A stretch of 5,901 bases of DNA, from the NCBI GenBank assembly GCA_012514615.1, contig JAAYZY010000533.1:1-5901 (forward strand), given 5' to 3'. A model generated the notes under the pieces. That model was not told where the DNA came from, ran no database searches, and worked only from the letters and a program-made list of their open reading frames with translations. Both the position numbers and the translations under genes were made by a program. Source of the stretch: Chloroflexota bacterium. Lineage in GTDB: Bacteria; Chloroflexota; Anaerolineae; DTPP01. Below are positions 1 through 4,612 of this stretch, piece after piece (the stretch's first letter is position 1; the number at the start of each line of letters is the position of its first letter).

Positions 1-1
1 C

Positions 2-526
2 GATGCCATCGCCGAGTACAGCCACCACCTGCCGCGCCTGGTGGAAAGCGCCGCCAACCCCTGCGCCGCAGGCGACCGAACCTACGCCCTGCCCAGCGGA
101 TGCCTGGCCGTGCTGCTGGTGGAGTATCCCGAAGGCGAAGACACCCCCGTCTACCTGGACTACCTGGACCCCACAGACCCACGCTTCGGCCCAGGTACCT
201 ACTACGTCCAGGGCAGTACCCTCGTCCTGGGGGCCGAGCCAGAGGCCGGCCAGACCTATGGCCTGGTCTACCACGCCCCACACGACTACCCAGACGGCGA
301 CGAAACCGCCTTGACCGTGCCAGACGAAGACCTGGAATGCCTGGTGGAATACGTCATCTGGAAGGCCTACCGCATGCTAGAGATGCAGGAGGCCATCAAC
401 CCCAACGCCGCCACCGTGGTCCTCTCCATGCTCAACACCAGCGCGGCACGCGCTCAGCGCGCCTGGCAGGAAGCCGTCCAACGCCGCGCCGGGAAGGCCC
501 GAGGCCAGACGGCGCCCTGGGGCTGA
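2..526 (+). CDS. Probable phage head-tail connector/adaptor-like protein, 5' partial
   Basis: The frame is open from the first bases of the window (GAT at 2) to TGA at 524-526, so the true start lies upstream; the GTG at 41 is only an internal valine. About 174 residues are visible. They begin with an 'AIAEYSHHLPRLV' helix, then a beta-rich stretch with 'YALPSGCLAVLLVEYP', 'YYVQGSTLVLGAEPEAGQTYGLVYHAPH' in pieces, then 'LTVPDEDLECLVEYVIWKAYRM' and a C-terminal helix rich in A, Q and R. A short helix, a base-like beta module around 'LP..CLAVLLVEYP', a 'G..L.L...P..G....Y.A.H' segment, and 'LP..D...LV.Y..W.A' followed by a long helix is the pattern I associate with phage connector or tail-adaptor proteins (P22 gp4-like or gp6-like). 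This is pattern recognition from memory, not a profile match. The gene is certain; the function is tentative. A prophage, a prophage remnant or a domesticated phage module would all fit. A terminator follows directly. Confidence 0.6.
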   Translation, partial: DAIAEYSHHLPRLVESAANPCAAGDRTYALPSGCLAVLLVEYPEGEDTPVYLDYLDPTDPRFGPGTYYVQGSTLVLGAEPEAGQTYGLVYHAPHDYPDGDETALTVPDEDLECLVEYVIWKAYRMLEMQEAINPNAATVVLSMLNTSAARAQRAWQEAVQRRAGKARGQTAPWG

Positions 527-547
527 GCCCTTGGCCGCACAACGCCA

Positions 548-592
548 CAGGCGGGAGTGAGAACCTTCATTCCCGCCTGCCCGTTCTTTCTA
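548..592 (+). terminator. Intrinsic terminator after the phage-like gene
   Basis: Positions 548-561 pair with 566-579 to form a 14-bp stem, with two G-U wobbles (557-570 and 561-566) and a four-base loop AACC (562-565). The tail at 580-592 is pyrimidine-rich (GCCCGTTCTTTCT), a moderate U-tract. It begins 21 bases after the stop codon at 526, so it most likely ends that transcription unit. Confidence 0.75.
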
Positions 593-642
593 TGTGGTTG
601 TTGTCTGCCGAGTAGCTGGCTTACTTCACAGAGACCCGCCAG

Positions 643-846
643 ATGGGCGTCTTGGCAGGAGCCTTGCCAGGTTTGTGGGAAGACCTGCAGCAGCAGGTCA
701 GGGGGCAGGCCGAGGCATTCATCGCTGGGGAGCTAAAGGATGAGGATGTCATCAACGTGGACGAATGGTTCGAAGTCCTTTTCCCCTGGCTCCCCTTCGG
801 TCTGGACGCCTGCTTCTCCCTGACCGTGTGGTACAAGACTGCCTAA
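643..846 (+). CDS. Small hypothetical protein, 67 aa
   Basis: I do not recognise this protein. The frame opens after a TAG at 613-615; the first ATG is at 643 and TAA lies at 844-846. Composition looks protein-like: an amphipathic N-terminal half (LWEDLQQQVRGQAEAFIAGEL), an acidic middle (KDEDVINVDEW) and a hydrophobic, aromatic C-terminal third (FEVLFPWLPFGLDACFSLTVWY). Third codon positions are mostly G or C, as in the neighbours. Against it, there is no clear Shine-Dalgarno sequence ahead of 643, no convincing promoter after the terminator at 548-592, and the base composition is somewhat less GC-rich than the rest of the window. It could be a small phage or accessory protein, a gene remnant, or non-coding. 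The opposite-strand frame over the same bases (621-836) is rich in Ser, Lys and Pro and looks worse. Confidence 0.35.
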   Translation: MGVLAGALPGLWEDLQQQVRGQAEAFIAGELKDEDVINVDEWFEVLFPWLPFGLDACFSLTVWYKTA

Positions 847-857
847 CTCATCCACCC

Positions 858-894
858 AAGAACGAGGCCACCCAGGCTGCCCGGGGTGGCCTCG
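858..894 (-). terminator. Intrinsic terminator of the tRNA operon
   Basis: Positions 863-873 and 884-894 form a perfect 11-bp inverted repeat (CGAGGCCACCC with GGGTGGCCTCG) around a 10-base loop. On the minus strand the stem is followed by TTCTT (862-858). On the plus strand the following bases (CATGTCC) have no T-run. It therefore best serves the leftward tRNA transcript, ending about 20 bases beyond tRNA-Gly. It may also stop rightward transcription from the small ORF that ends at 846. Confidence 0.75.
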
Positions 895-915
895 CATGTC
901 CAATCCAACGTCAGG

Positions 916-988
916 AGCGGGAGACGGGACTCGAACCCGCGACAACCTACTTGGACGGCAGGGGCTCTACCAACTGAGCTACTCCCGC
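916..988 (-). tRNA. tRNA-Gly (anticodon TCC), with G at position 33
   Basis: The minus strand folds into a complete cloverleaf of 73 bases. The acceptor stem GCGGGAG/CTCCCGC (982-988 with 917-923) is fully paired. The D arm is GCTC/GAGC with loop AGTTGGTA. The anticodon stem is CCTGC/GTAGG with one G-U pair. The T arm is GCGGG/CCCGT around TTCGAGT. The anticodon TCC lies at 953-955. Discriminator U73, G1-C72, C2-G71 and C35-C36 are bacterial glycine identity features. The anticodon loop reads CGTCCAA, so position 33 (base 956 on the plus strand) is G where U33 is nearly universal; everything else is canonical. The 3' end is followed by C, C, T, so CCA is not encoded and must be added after transcription. 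It lies five bases downstream of tRNA-Pro in one transcript. Confidence 0.93.
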
Positions 989-993
989 ACCAG

Positions 994-1069
<76 letters not shown>

Positions 1070-1079
1070 TGCACTTCCC

Positions 1080-1108
1080 AGTATACTGCAGCGCTGTCAA
1101 ATCGTCAA
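1080..1108 (-). promoter_or_regulatory. Sigma70-type promoter of the tRNA operon
   Basis: On the minus strand, -35 TTGACG (1108-1103) and -10 TATACT (1085-1080) are separated by exactly 17 bases. The expected start of transcription is near 1073, a few bases before tRNA-Pro. Both boxes are one mismatch from consensus, which fits a strong stable-RNA promoter. Confidence 0.85.
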
Positions 1109-1136
1109 AAGATCGGCCAGGCAGGGCCGCCGGGGG

Positions 1137-1165
1137 TTGCCCGAGCGGCGGCTCCGTGCTATACT
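1137..1165 (+). promoter_or_regulatory. Sigma70-type promoter of the HEAT-repeat gene
   Basis: -35 TTGCCC (1137-1142) and -10 TATACT (1160-1165) are 17 bases apart. Transcription would begin near 1172, giving a leader of about 50 bases before the ATG at 1223. It diverges from the tRNA promoter, with 28 bases between the two -35 boxes. The same two hexamers with the same spacing recur at 3151-3179. Confidence 0.7.
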
Positions 1166-1181
1166 GACCGGGCCTCGCTTG

Positions 1182-1195
1182 GGGAGACGACTCCC
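1182..1195 (+). promoter_or_regulatory. Short inverted repeat in the leader of the HEAT gene
   Basis: GGGAG (1182-1186) and CTCCC (1191-1195) flank ACGA, 16 bases after the -10 box. It could be a small mRNA hairpin or an operator half-site pair. A closely similar element (GGGAG-A-CTCCC) lies 15 bases after the -10 box of the solute-binding protein gene. Function unknown. Confidence 0.35.
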
Positions 1196-1222
1196 ACGCC
1201 GCGGGGCCAAGGAGAATGCCCC

Positions 1223-1876
1223 ATGACTGCCGCCGCCGAGACCCCGCCTGCTGGCCGCAGGCCCCGCTCGTGCGCTGACCTACGCCGTGTGCTGGAGGCC
1301 CTGGCCGATTCCGACACCCGCTGCCGCACCATCCGCCAGCTTGAGGAGGAGCGCGACCCGCAGGCTGTGCCGGCGCTGGTCGACGCCCTGAGCGACGCCG
1401 ACCCCACGGTGCGCCAGGCGGCCGCCACCGCCTTGGGCGAATTCAGCGAGGCGGTGGACGCGTTGCTGGGCGCTCTGAGCGACGAAGACAGCCGCGTGCG
1501 GCTGGAAGCGGTGGGTTCACTCTGCCGCCTGGGCGACCGGCGGGCAATCCAGCCGCTGCTTGGCGCGCTGCGCGATGCCGAGTGGGGCGTGCGCCTGTAC
1601 GCCGTCACTGCCCTGGGCCAGATGGCTGGCGAGGCTGCTGTGGAACCGCTGTGTGAACTGCTCAGCGACGAGAACGAGGCCGTGCGCCGTCTGGCCGCCC
1701 AGACGCTGGGGGAGCTAGGCGATCTGCGGGCCGTGCTGCCCCTGGTGGATGCCCTGACCGAGTGGCCAGAGAAGATGCGCTGGGCCCCCCACGAGGCCCT
1801 GGTGGCCCTGGCCGGCCAAGACTACGGGCGGGACAACGTGCGCGGCTGGCTGGGCTGGTGGGCCTCCCAGCAGTAG
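1223..1876 (+). CDS. HEAT-repeat protein (PBS-lyase-type HEAT-like repeats)
   Basis: A cytoplasmic helical-repeat protein of 217 residues, with no signal peptide or membrane segment. After a Pro/Arg-rich N-terminus (about 1-17) and a helical cap (18-45) come HEAT-type units of about 31 residues at roughly 47-72, 77-103, 108-134 and 139-165, and a degenerate one at 169-197. Each carries the pattern 'A+..L..aL.D.d..VR..A..aLG.'. Clear cases are 'ALSDADPTVRQAAATALGE', 'ALSDEDSRVRLEAVGSL' and 'LLSDENEAVRRLAAQTLGE'. The C-terminus, 'AGQDYGRDNVRGWLGWW', matches the 'GqdfG.d...W..WW' ending often seen on such proteins. Family members are protein-binding scaffolds, and some act as phycobilin lyases. 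There is no sign of phycobiliproteins here, so the role and partner are unknown. ATG 1223 is supported by AAGGAG at 1209-1214, eight bases upstream. The gene has its own promoter and appears monocistronic. Confidence 0.92.
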   Translation: MTAAAETPPAGRRPRSCADLRRVLEALADSDTRCRTIRQLEEERDPQAVPALVDALSDADPTVRQAAATALGEFSEAVDALLGALSDEDSRVRLEAVGSLCRLGDRRAIQPLLGALRDAEWGVRLYAVTALGQMAGEAAVEPLCELLSDENEAVRRLAAQTLGELGDLRAVLPLVDALTEWPEKMRWAPHEALVALAGQDYGRDNVRGWLGWWASQQ

Positions 1877-1901
1877 GCTCTGCCGCGCCGCCAAGGCGTT
1901 G

Positions 1902-1925
1902 CCGGGGCGCAGCCCTGCGCCCCGG
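1902..1925. terminator. GC hairpin between convergent genes, probable bidirectional terminator
   Basis: Positions 1902-1912 and 1915-1925 are a perfect 11-bp inverted repeat (CCGGGGCGCAG with CTGCGCCCCGG). The realistic RNA hairpin has 10 pairs and a four-base loop. It sits between the HEAT gene stop (1876) and the stop of the convergent gene (1951). No T-run follows on either strand, so termination may be factor-assisted. An outer pair, TTGCCG (1899-1904) with CGGCAA (1935-1940), offers an alternative fold. Confidence 0.5.
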
Positions 1926-1950
1926 TGGCCGCAGCGGCAAGGCTTGTGGC

Positions 1951-2433
1951 CTATTCTTCTTCTTCGTCTTCCCCCAGATCGTCGTCCTCGAACTCGTCAT
2001 CATCCACCGCCTCCCCCGCCCAGAAGCGGTTGAAGCGATCGCACTCTTCCACCAGGGTGGCCACGTTGGCTGAGACGCTCTCGGGGTCCATCCGCTCCAA
2101 GTCTTCCAGGCCCAGGTTCCACATGAGGGAGAAGCCCCACTGCTCTTCCACCTGTTCCAGCACCCAGGCGCCCACCGGCAGCAGGGCGTTGCGCTTCAGC
2201 AAGGCGATGGAGGCGTCGCAGGGGATCTCCCCCGCCCCCTCGAAGGCCGCCGCGCTGGGGATGTCGAACTCTACCGTGTCTTCGTCTTCACTCAGGGTGA
2301 TGTAGAGGGCGTGGACGGCGCCGGACTCCGCCTCGAAGTCGCAGGTGGCTCCGAACTCGTCCATCTCCTGGATCACCCACTCCAGCACCTCAGCAAACTC
2401 CTGGATCATCGCTTCGAACCTGGATTCAGCCAT
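1951..2433 (-). CDS. Small YbjN-like protein with acidic C-terminal tail
   Basis: The protein has 160 residues, no signal peptide and no membrane segment. The N-terminal helix (1-27, 'FEAMIQEFAEVLEWVIQEM') is followed by strands 'HALYITL' and 'DTVEFDIPS', a central segment 'ALLKRNALLPVGAWVLEQ', then 'WGFSLMWNLGLEDLERM' and a final helix 'SVSANVATLVEECDRFNRFW'. This order recalls the YbjN/type III secretion chaperone-like fold (putative sensory transduction regulators), where a '+LN..LP.GAf.L' segment precedes 'l..led.....l...l..l...ad'. The assignment is from memory and tentative. The last 18 residues contain 14 Asp/Glu and end EDEEEE. ATG 2433 is chosen because AAGGAGG lies five bases upstream; the frame continues to 2502, but those 23 residues (GGRSSTGTVPGE..) look like leader. 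The gene is divergent from the receiver-domain gene and convergent with the HEAT gene. Confidence 0.85.
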   Translation of the reverse strand: MAESRFEAMIQEFAEVLEWVIQEMDEFGATCDFEAESGAVHALYITLSEDEDTVEFDIPSAAAFEGAGEIPCDASIALLKRNALLPVGAWVLEQVEEQWGFSLMWNLGLEDLERMDPESVSANVATLVEECDRFNRFWAGEAVDDDEFEDDDLGEDEEEE

Positions 2434-2541
2434 GGGATCCTCCTTCTCGGGTTGCGCTGACGGCTCACCCGGCACAGTGCCCGTGCTGCTGCGTCCCCCC
2501 AACCAGGGCTTGGCGGTCGGTGACCGTGAGAGCGCCGACGG

Positions 2542-2570
2542 ATGTTAGCACGCTTGCGGGCAATTCGCAA
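2542..2570 (-). promoter_or_regulatory. Putative promoter of the YbjN-like gene
   Basis: On the minus strand, -35 TTGCGA (2570-2565) and -10 TAACAT (2547-2542) are separated by 17 bases. The start would be near 2535, leaving a leader of about 100 bases before ATG 2433. The -35 box lies inside the right arm of the inverted repeat at 2551-2573. Confidence 0.5.
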
Positions 2571-2573
2571 GCG
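2551..2573. promoter_or_regulatory. Inverted repeat overlapping the minus-strand promoter, possible operator
   Basis: CGCTTGCG (2551-2558) and CGCAAGCG (2566-2573) are perfect 8-base arms around a 7-base spacer. The element covers the -35 box and most of the spacer of the predicted promoter of the YbjN-like gene. That is where a repressor operator would act. It is too far upstream of any gene end to be a terminator. Confidence 0.4.
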
Positions 2574-2580
2574 CCGCGGG

Positions 2581-2613
2581 CCCTGGCCACCTGACCAGGG
2601 GGAAGACTGGTCA
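2581..2613. promoter_or_regulatory. Two overlapping inverted repeats in the divergent control region
   Basis: CCCTGG (2581-2586) pairs with CCAGGG (2595-2600) in a 20-base palindrome with one mismatched pair. TGACCAG (2592-2598) pairs with CTGGTCA (2607-2613) around eight bases. Both lie between the promoter of the YbjN-like gene and that of the receiver gene. They could be regulator-binding sites for one or both genes; chance is possible in such GC-rich DNA. Confidence 0.3.
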
Positions 2614-2645
2614 ATGGGCCAGGCCATGGTCTCACCACCTGCATG

Positions 2646-2700
2646 GTACCCTCGGCGGCAAGCCGGCGTATACTGGGGGTAAGGGGTGCACATCCTTACC
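2646..2700 (+). promoter_or_regulatory. Weak promoter and inverted repeat before the receiver gene
   Basis: A -10 box TATACT lies at 2669-2674 and is followed by a G-run, as in the solute-binding protein promoter. The -35 position at 17-base spacing (2646-2651, GTACCC) is poor, so activation by a regulator is possible. GGTAAGG (2678-2684) and CCTTACC (2694-2700) form a 7-base inverted repeat around nine bases containing GTGCAC. The expected transcription start (about 2681) lies inside the left arm, so a DNA operator is more likely than an mRNA hairpin. The right arm touches the ribosome binding site GGGAGG at 2701. Confidence 0.4.
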
Positions 2701-2713
2701 GGGAGGTGAGGCC

Positions 2714-3100
2714 ATGCGCGTGGTGTTGGCAGACGACGAGCCCAGAGTGCGTTCGGCGCTGCGGCTGCTGTTGGAGCAGGAGCCAGGCTTCGCTGTGGTG
2801 GGCGAAGCTGAGGCGGCCGAGCAGTTGCCGCCGATGGTATCGCTTCTCTCCCCGGACCTCATCTTGTTGGATTGGGAGCTGCCCGGCCTGCGAGCCGAGG
2901 AGATGCTGCCCGCGCTGATCGATCTGTGCCCAGGGCTGCTGGTGGTTGCCCTCAGCGGCCGGCCGGATGGCCGAAAGGACGCCCTGGCTGCCGGGGCGCA
3001 CGCCTTTGTCAGCAAGGGCGACCCGCCAGAGACCCTCCTGGCGGCCTGCCGGGCCCTGGCCGACCCATCCCACGCCGATTGTGCTGCCCTGCCCCTCTGA
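2714..3100 (+). CDS. Stand-alone response-regulator receiver (REC) domain protein
   Basis: A 128-residue single-domain receiver. The acidic pocket is D7-D8, the phosphoacceptor is D53 in 'LILLDWELPG', the switch Ser is S81 in 'VVALSGR', and the conserved Lys is K101 in 'AFVSKGDPPETLL'. All the catalytic residues are present, so it should be phosphorylated by a histidine kinase. The opening 'MRVVLADDEPRVRSALRLLLEQEPGF.VVGEA' is typical of NarL/FixJ-type receivers. However, the protein stops about 25 residues after K101 and has no DNA-binding domain; no HTH is visible in the 130 bases beyond the stop. It may act through protein-protein contact, as a phosphate sink or relay, or as a shortened NarL-type regulator. 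The start is supported by GGAGG at 2702-2706, seven bases upstream. It lies 130 bases ahead of the solute-binding protein and sensor pair, on the same strand. Confidence 0.9.
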   Translation: MRVVLADDEPRVRSALRLLLEQEPGFAVVGEAEAAEQLPPMVSLLSPDLILLDWELPGLRAEEMLPALIDLCPGLLVVALSGRPDGRKDALAAGAHAFVSKGDPPETLLAACRALADPSHADCAALPL

Positions 3101-3150
3101 TCCGCACGCCGATGCCGCGACCTGGCGCCCGAGCATGGCCGGCGGCTGGC

Positions 3151-3179
3151 TTGCCCGACGCCCACAACCCCGGTATACT
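3151..3179 (+). promoter_or_regulatory. Sigma70-type promoter of the binding protein-sensor operon
   Basis: -35 TTGCCC (3151-3156) and -10 TATACT (3174-3179) have 17-base spacing, identical in both hexamers and spacing to the HEAT gene promoter. The start would be near 3186, with a leader of about 45 bases. The operon can thus be expressed separately from the receiver gene. Confidence 0.7.
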
Positions 3180-3193
3180 GGGGGAGGGGGGCG

Positions 3194-3206
3194 AGGGAGA
3201 CTCCCT
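3194..3206 (+). promoter_or_regulatory. Short palindrome in the leader of the binding-protein gene
   Basis: AGGGAG-A-CTCCCT is a 13-base perfect palindrome with a single central base, 15 bases after the -10 box. It resembles the GGGAG/CTCCC element at the same place in the HEAT gene leader. It may be a regulator site or a small hairpin ahead of the ribosome binding site. Confidence 0.35.
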
Positions 3207-3216
3207 TCCACCCTGC

Positions 3217-3222
3217 AGGAGG
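3217..3222 (+). promoter_or_regulatory. Ribosome binding site that fixes a TTG start
   Basis: AGGAGG lies eight bases before TTG 3231. No ATG or GTG start in this frame between this site and the Tat signal fits, so the site decides the start of the binding-protein gene. Confidence 0.8.
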
Positions 3223-3230
3223 AACTGGAC

Positions 3231-4607
3231 TTGAGCGAGCCCTTCCATGGCCGGAATACGCCGACCTCCACAGCGCGCCTTTCCCGACGATCGTTCTTGC
3301 GCTTGGCTGGCGCGGCCGCGGCAGGCGCTGCCCTCAGCGCCTGCACCCCAGGCGCGGTGCCGACCCCCACTCCCGTCCACAGGGGCAGGGTTCAGTTGGT
3401 CTACCAAGACTGGCGCACCGACTGGTTCCCCCCCATGGTGCAGGAGATGCTGGGCCAGTTCCACAGTCAGAACCCCAACATCAGCGCCTTCTACATCCCA
3501 GACCCTGAGAACTTCGAAGAGAGGATGCTGGCCGACATGCAAGCCGGCGCCGCCCCCGATGTCTTCCAGGCCAGCGGCCCCTTCTTCCCCATCCTGGCGC
3601 AGAAAGGCTATGCTCTGGACCTGCGACCGTTCATCGAGGCCGATCTGGACCAGGCCACGATCTACGATTGGGATCCCGCCCAGTACCACGCCCTGGCCAC
3701 CAAGAGCGGGGTCCAGTTCGGCGTACCCAAGTACCACGGCGCTCTGGCCCTCTACTACAACAAGGACCTCTTCGACATCTACGAGGTGGACTACCCCGAT
3801 GCTTCGTGGGACTACGCCGACTACCAAGAGGCGATGCGCCGCCTGACCGATGACCGCGACGGCGACAACCGGGTGGACCTGTGGGGGAGCATGCTGGATG
3901 TCAGTTGGGACCGCCTGCAGGTGCACGTGAACGCCTGGGGCGGCCACTTCGTGCATCCCAACGACCCCAGTCTCTGCCTCATGTGCGAGCCGGAAGCCAT
4001 CGCCGCGCTGGAATGGGTCTACCAGCGCATGCGCCGAGATGGCATCATGGCCACAGCCCTGGACGTGCAGAAGCGCTCCACGCGTCAGGCCTTCACCCGC
4101 AAGCTGGTGGCCATGGTGGAAGACGGCTCGTGGGCCCTGAAGGATATCCTCACGGAAGCGGACTTCCGGGTGGGCATCGCCCCCATGCCGGCCGGGCCGG
4201 CCCGCCGAGTCACCTTGGCTACCACCGATGGGTTCGGCATCTACGCCGGCACCAAACACCCGGAAGCCGCCTGGGAGCTGGTCAAGTTCCTCATCAGCCG
4301 AGACTACGGCCGGGCCATGGCACGAGCCAGCTTCCTGCAGCCCGCCCGCGCCTCCCTGGTGGATGAGTGGGTGGAGGTTGTGCGCCAGGAGTTCCCCGAG
4401 AAGAGCAAGGATGCGGACGTGGCCGTCTTCGCCGATGGCCACCTGCAGGGCTACTCGGTGGTCACCGAGGTCTTCGCCAACATGGCCGATGCCAAGTCCA
4501 TCGCCTCCGCCGCCTGGGACCGCATCTTCAGCCTGGGCCGAGATGGATTGGATGAGATGCGCAACGTCTGCCAGGCGATCCAGCAGACGCAGAGGCCGGG
4601 GAGGTAG
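3231..4607 (+). CDS. Tat-exported solute-binding lipoprotein (family 1, UgpB/MalE-like)
   Basis: A 458-residue extracytoplasmic ligand-binding protein of the type that serves sugar ABC transporters. Residues 17-38 are a twin-arginine lipoprotein signal: 'RLSRRSFLRLAG' (R19-R20), an Ala/Gly-rich core and the lipobox LSAC with lipidation Cys38. A Pro/Thr linker follows (40-48), then the mature domain from about 53. Family features are the strand 'VQLVYQDWRTDW', 'MLADMQAGAAPDVFQ', 'GVPKYHGALALYYNKDLF' (164-181), an EF-hand-like loop D208-x-D210-x-D212...D216 and a C-terminal 'ATTDGFGIYAGTKHPEAAWELVKFL'. Length is normal for the family. TTG 3231 is chosen from AGGAGG at 3217-3222; the open frame extends upstream to 2946 over the receiver gene in another frame and is not credible there. 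The next gene, five bases beyond the stop, encodes a sensor instead of a permease. The protein may therefore present ligand to that sensor, or serve a permease encoded elsewhere. The ligand is probably a carbohydrate but unproven. Confidence 0.93.
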   Translation: MSEPFHGRNTPTSTARLSRRSFLRLAGAAAAGAALSACTPGAVPTPTPVHRGRVQLVYQDWRTDWFPPMVQEMLGQFHSQNPNISAFYIPDPENFEERMLADMQAGAAPDVFQASGPFFPILAQKGYALDLRPFIEADLDQATIYDWDPAQYHALATKSGVQFGVPKYHGALALYYNKDLFDIYEVDYPDASWDYADYQEAMRRLTDDRDGDNRVDLWGSMLDVSWDRLQVHVNAWGGHFVHPNDPSLCLMCEPEAIAALEWVYQRMRRDGIMATALDVQKRSTRQAFTRKLVAMVEDGSWALKDILTEADFRVGIAPMPAGPARRVTLATTDGFGIYAGTKHPEAAWELVKFLISRDYGRAMARASFLQPARASLVDEWVEVVRQEFPEKSKDADVAVFADGHLQGYSVVTEVFANMADAKSIASAAWDRIFSLGRDGLDEMRNVCQAIQQTQRPGR

Positions 4608-4612
4608 GGGCC

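Noticed and set aside
916..988. Reading the tRNA-Gly anticodon as GTC (aspartate) by shifting the loop by one base
   Set aside because: The five-pair anticodon stem fixes a seven-base loop with TCC in the centre; U73 and C35-C36 agree with glycine identity, and aspartate tRNAs carry G73.
1080..1100. TTGACA at 1100-1095 (minus strand) as the -35 box of the tRNA promoter
   Set aside because: It is a perfect hexamer but only nine bases from TATACT. TTGACG at 1108-1103 has the correct 17-base spacing.
1159..1608. Minus-strand frame (149 codons) antisense to the HEAT gene
   Set aside because: It is almost entirely Ser, Arg and Ala, the usual shadow of an Ala/Leu-rich GC-rich gene; the HEAT repeats on the plus strand are unmistakable.
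2434..2502. Longer start (ATG at 2502) for the YbjN-like protein
   Set aside because: The added 23 residues are Gly/Ser/Pro-rich, the Shine-Dalgarno AAGGAGG lies inside them, and ATG 2433 sits five bases after it.
2946..3230. Upstream extension of the binding-protein frame by 95 codons
   Set aside because: It overlaps the receiver gene in another frame and crosses the promoter and ribosome binding site; the Tat signal would be buried in the middle of the protein.
3009..4442. Long open frame on the minus strand (477 codons) antisense to the binding-protein gene
   Set aside because: It is a shadow of a GC-rich gene: rich in His, Gly and Val with no recognisable domain, while the plus strand encodes a clear solute-binding protein with signal peptide and ribosome binding site.
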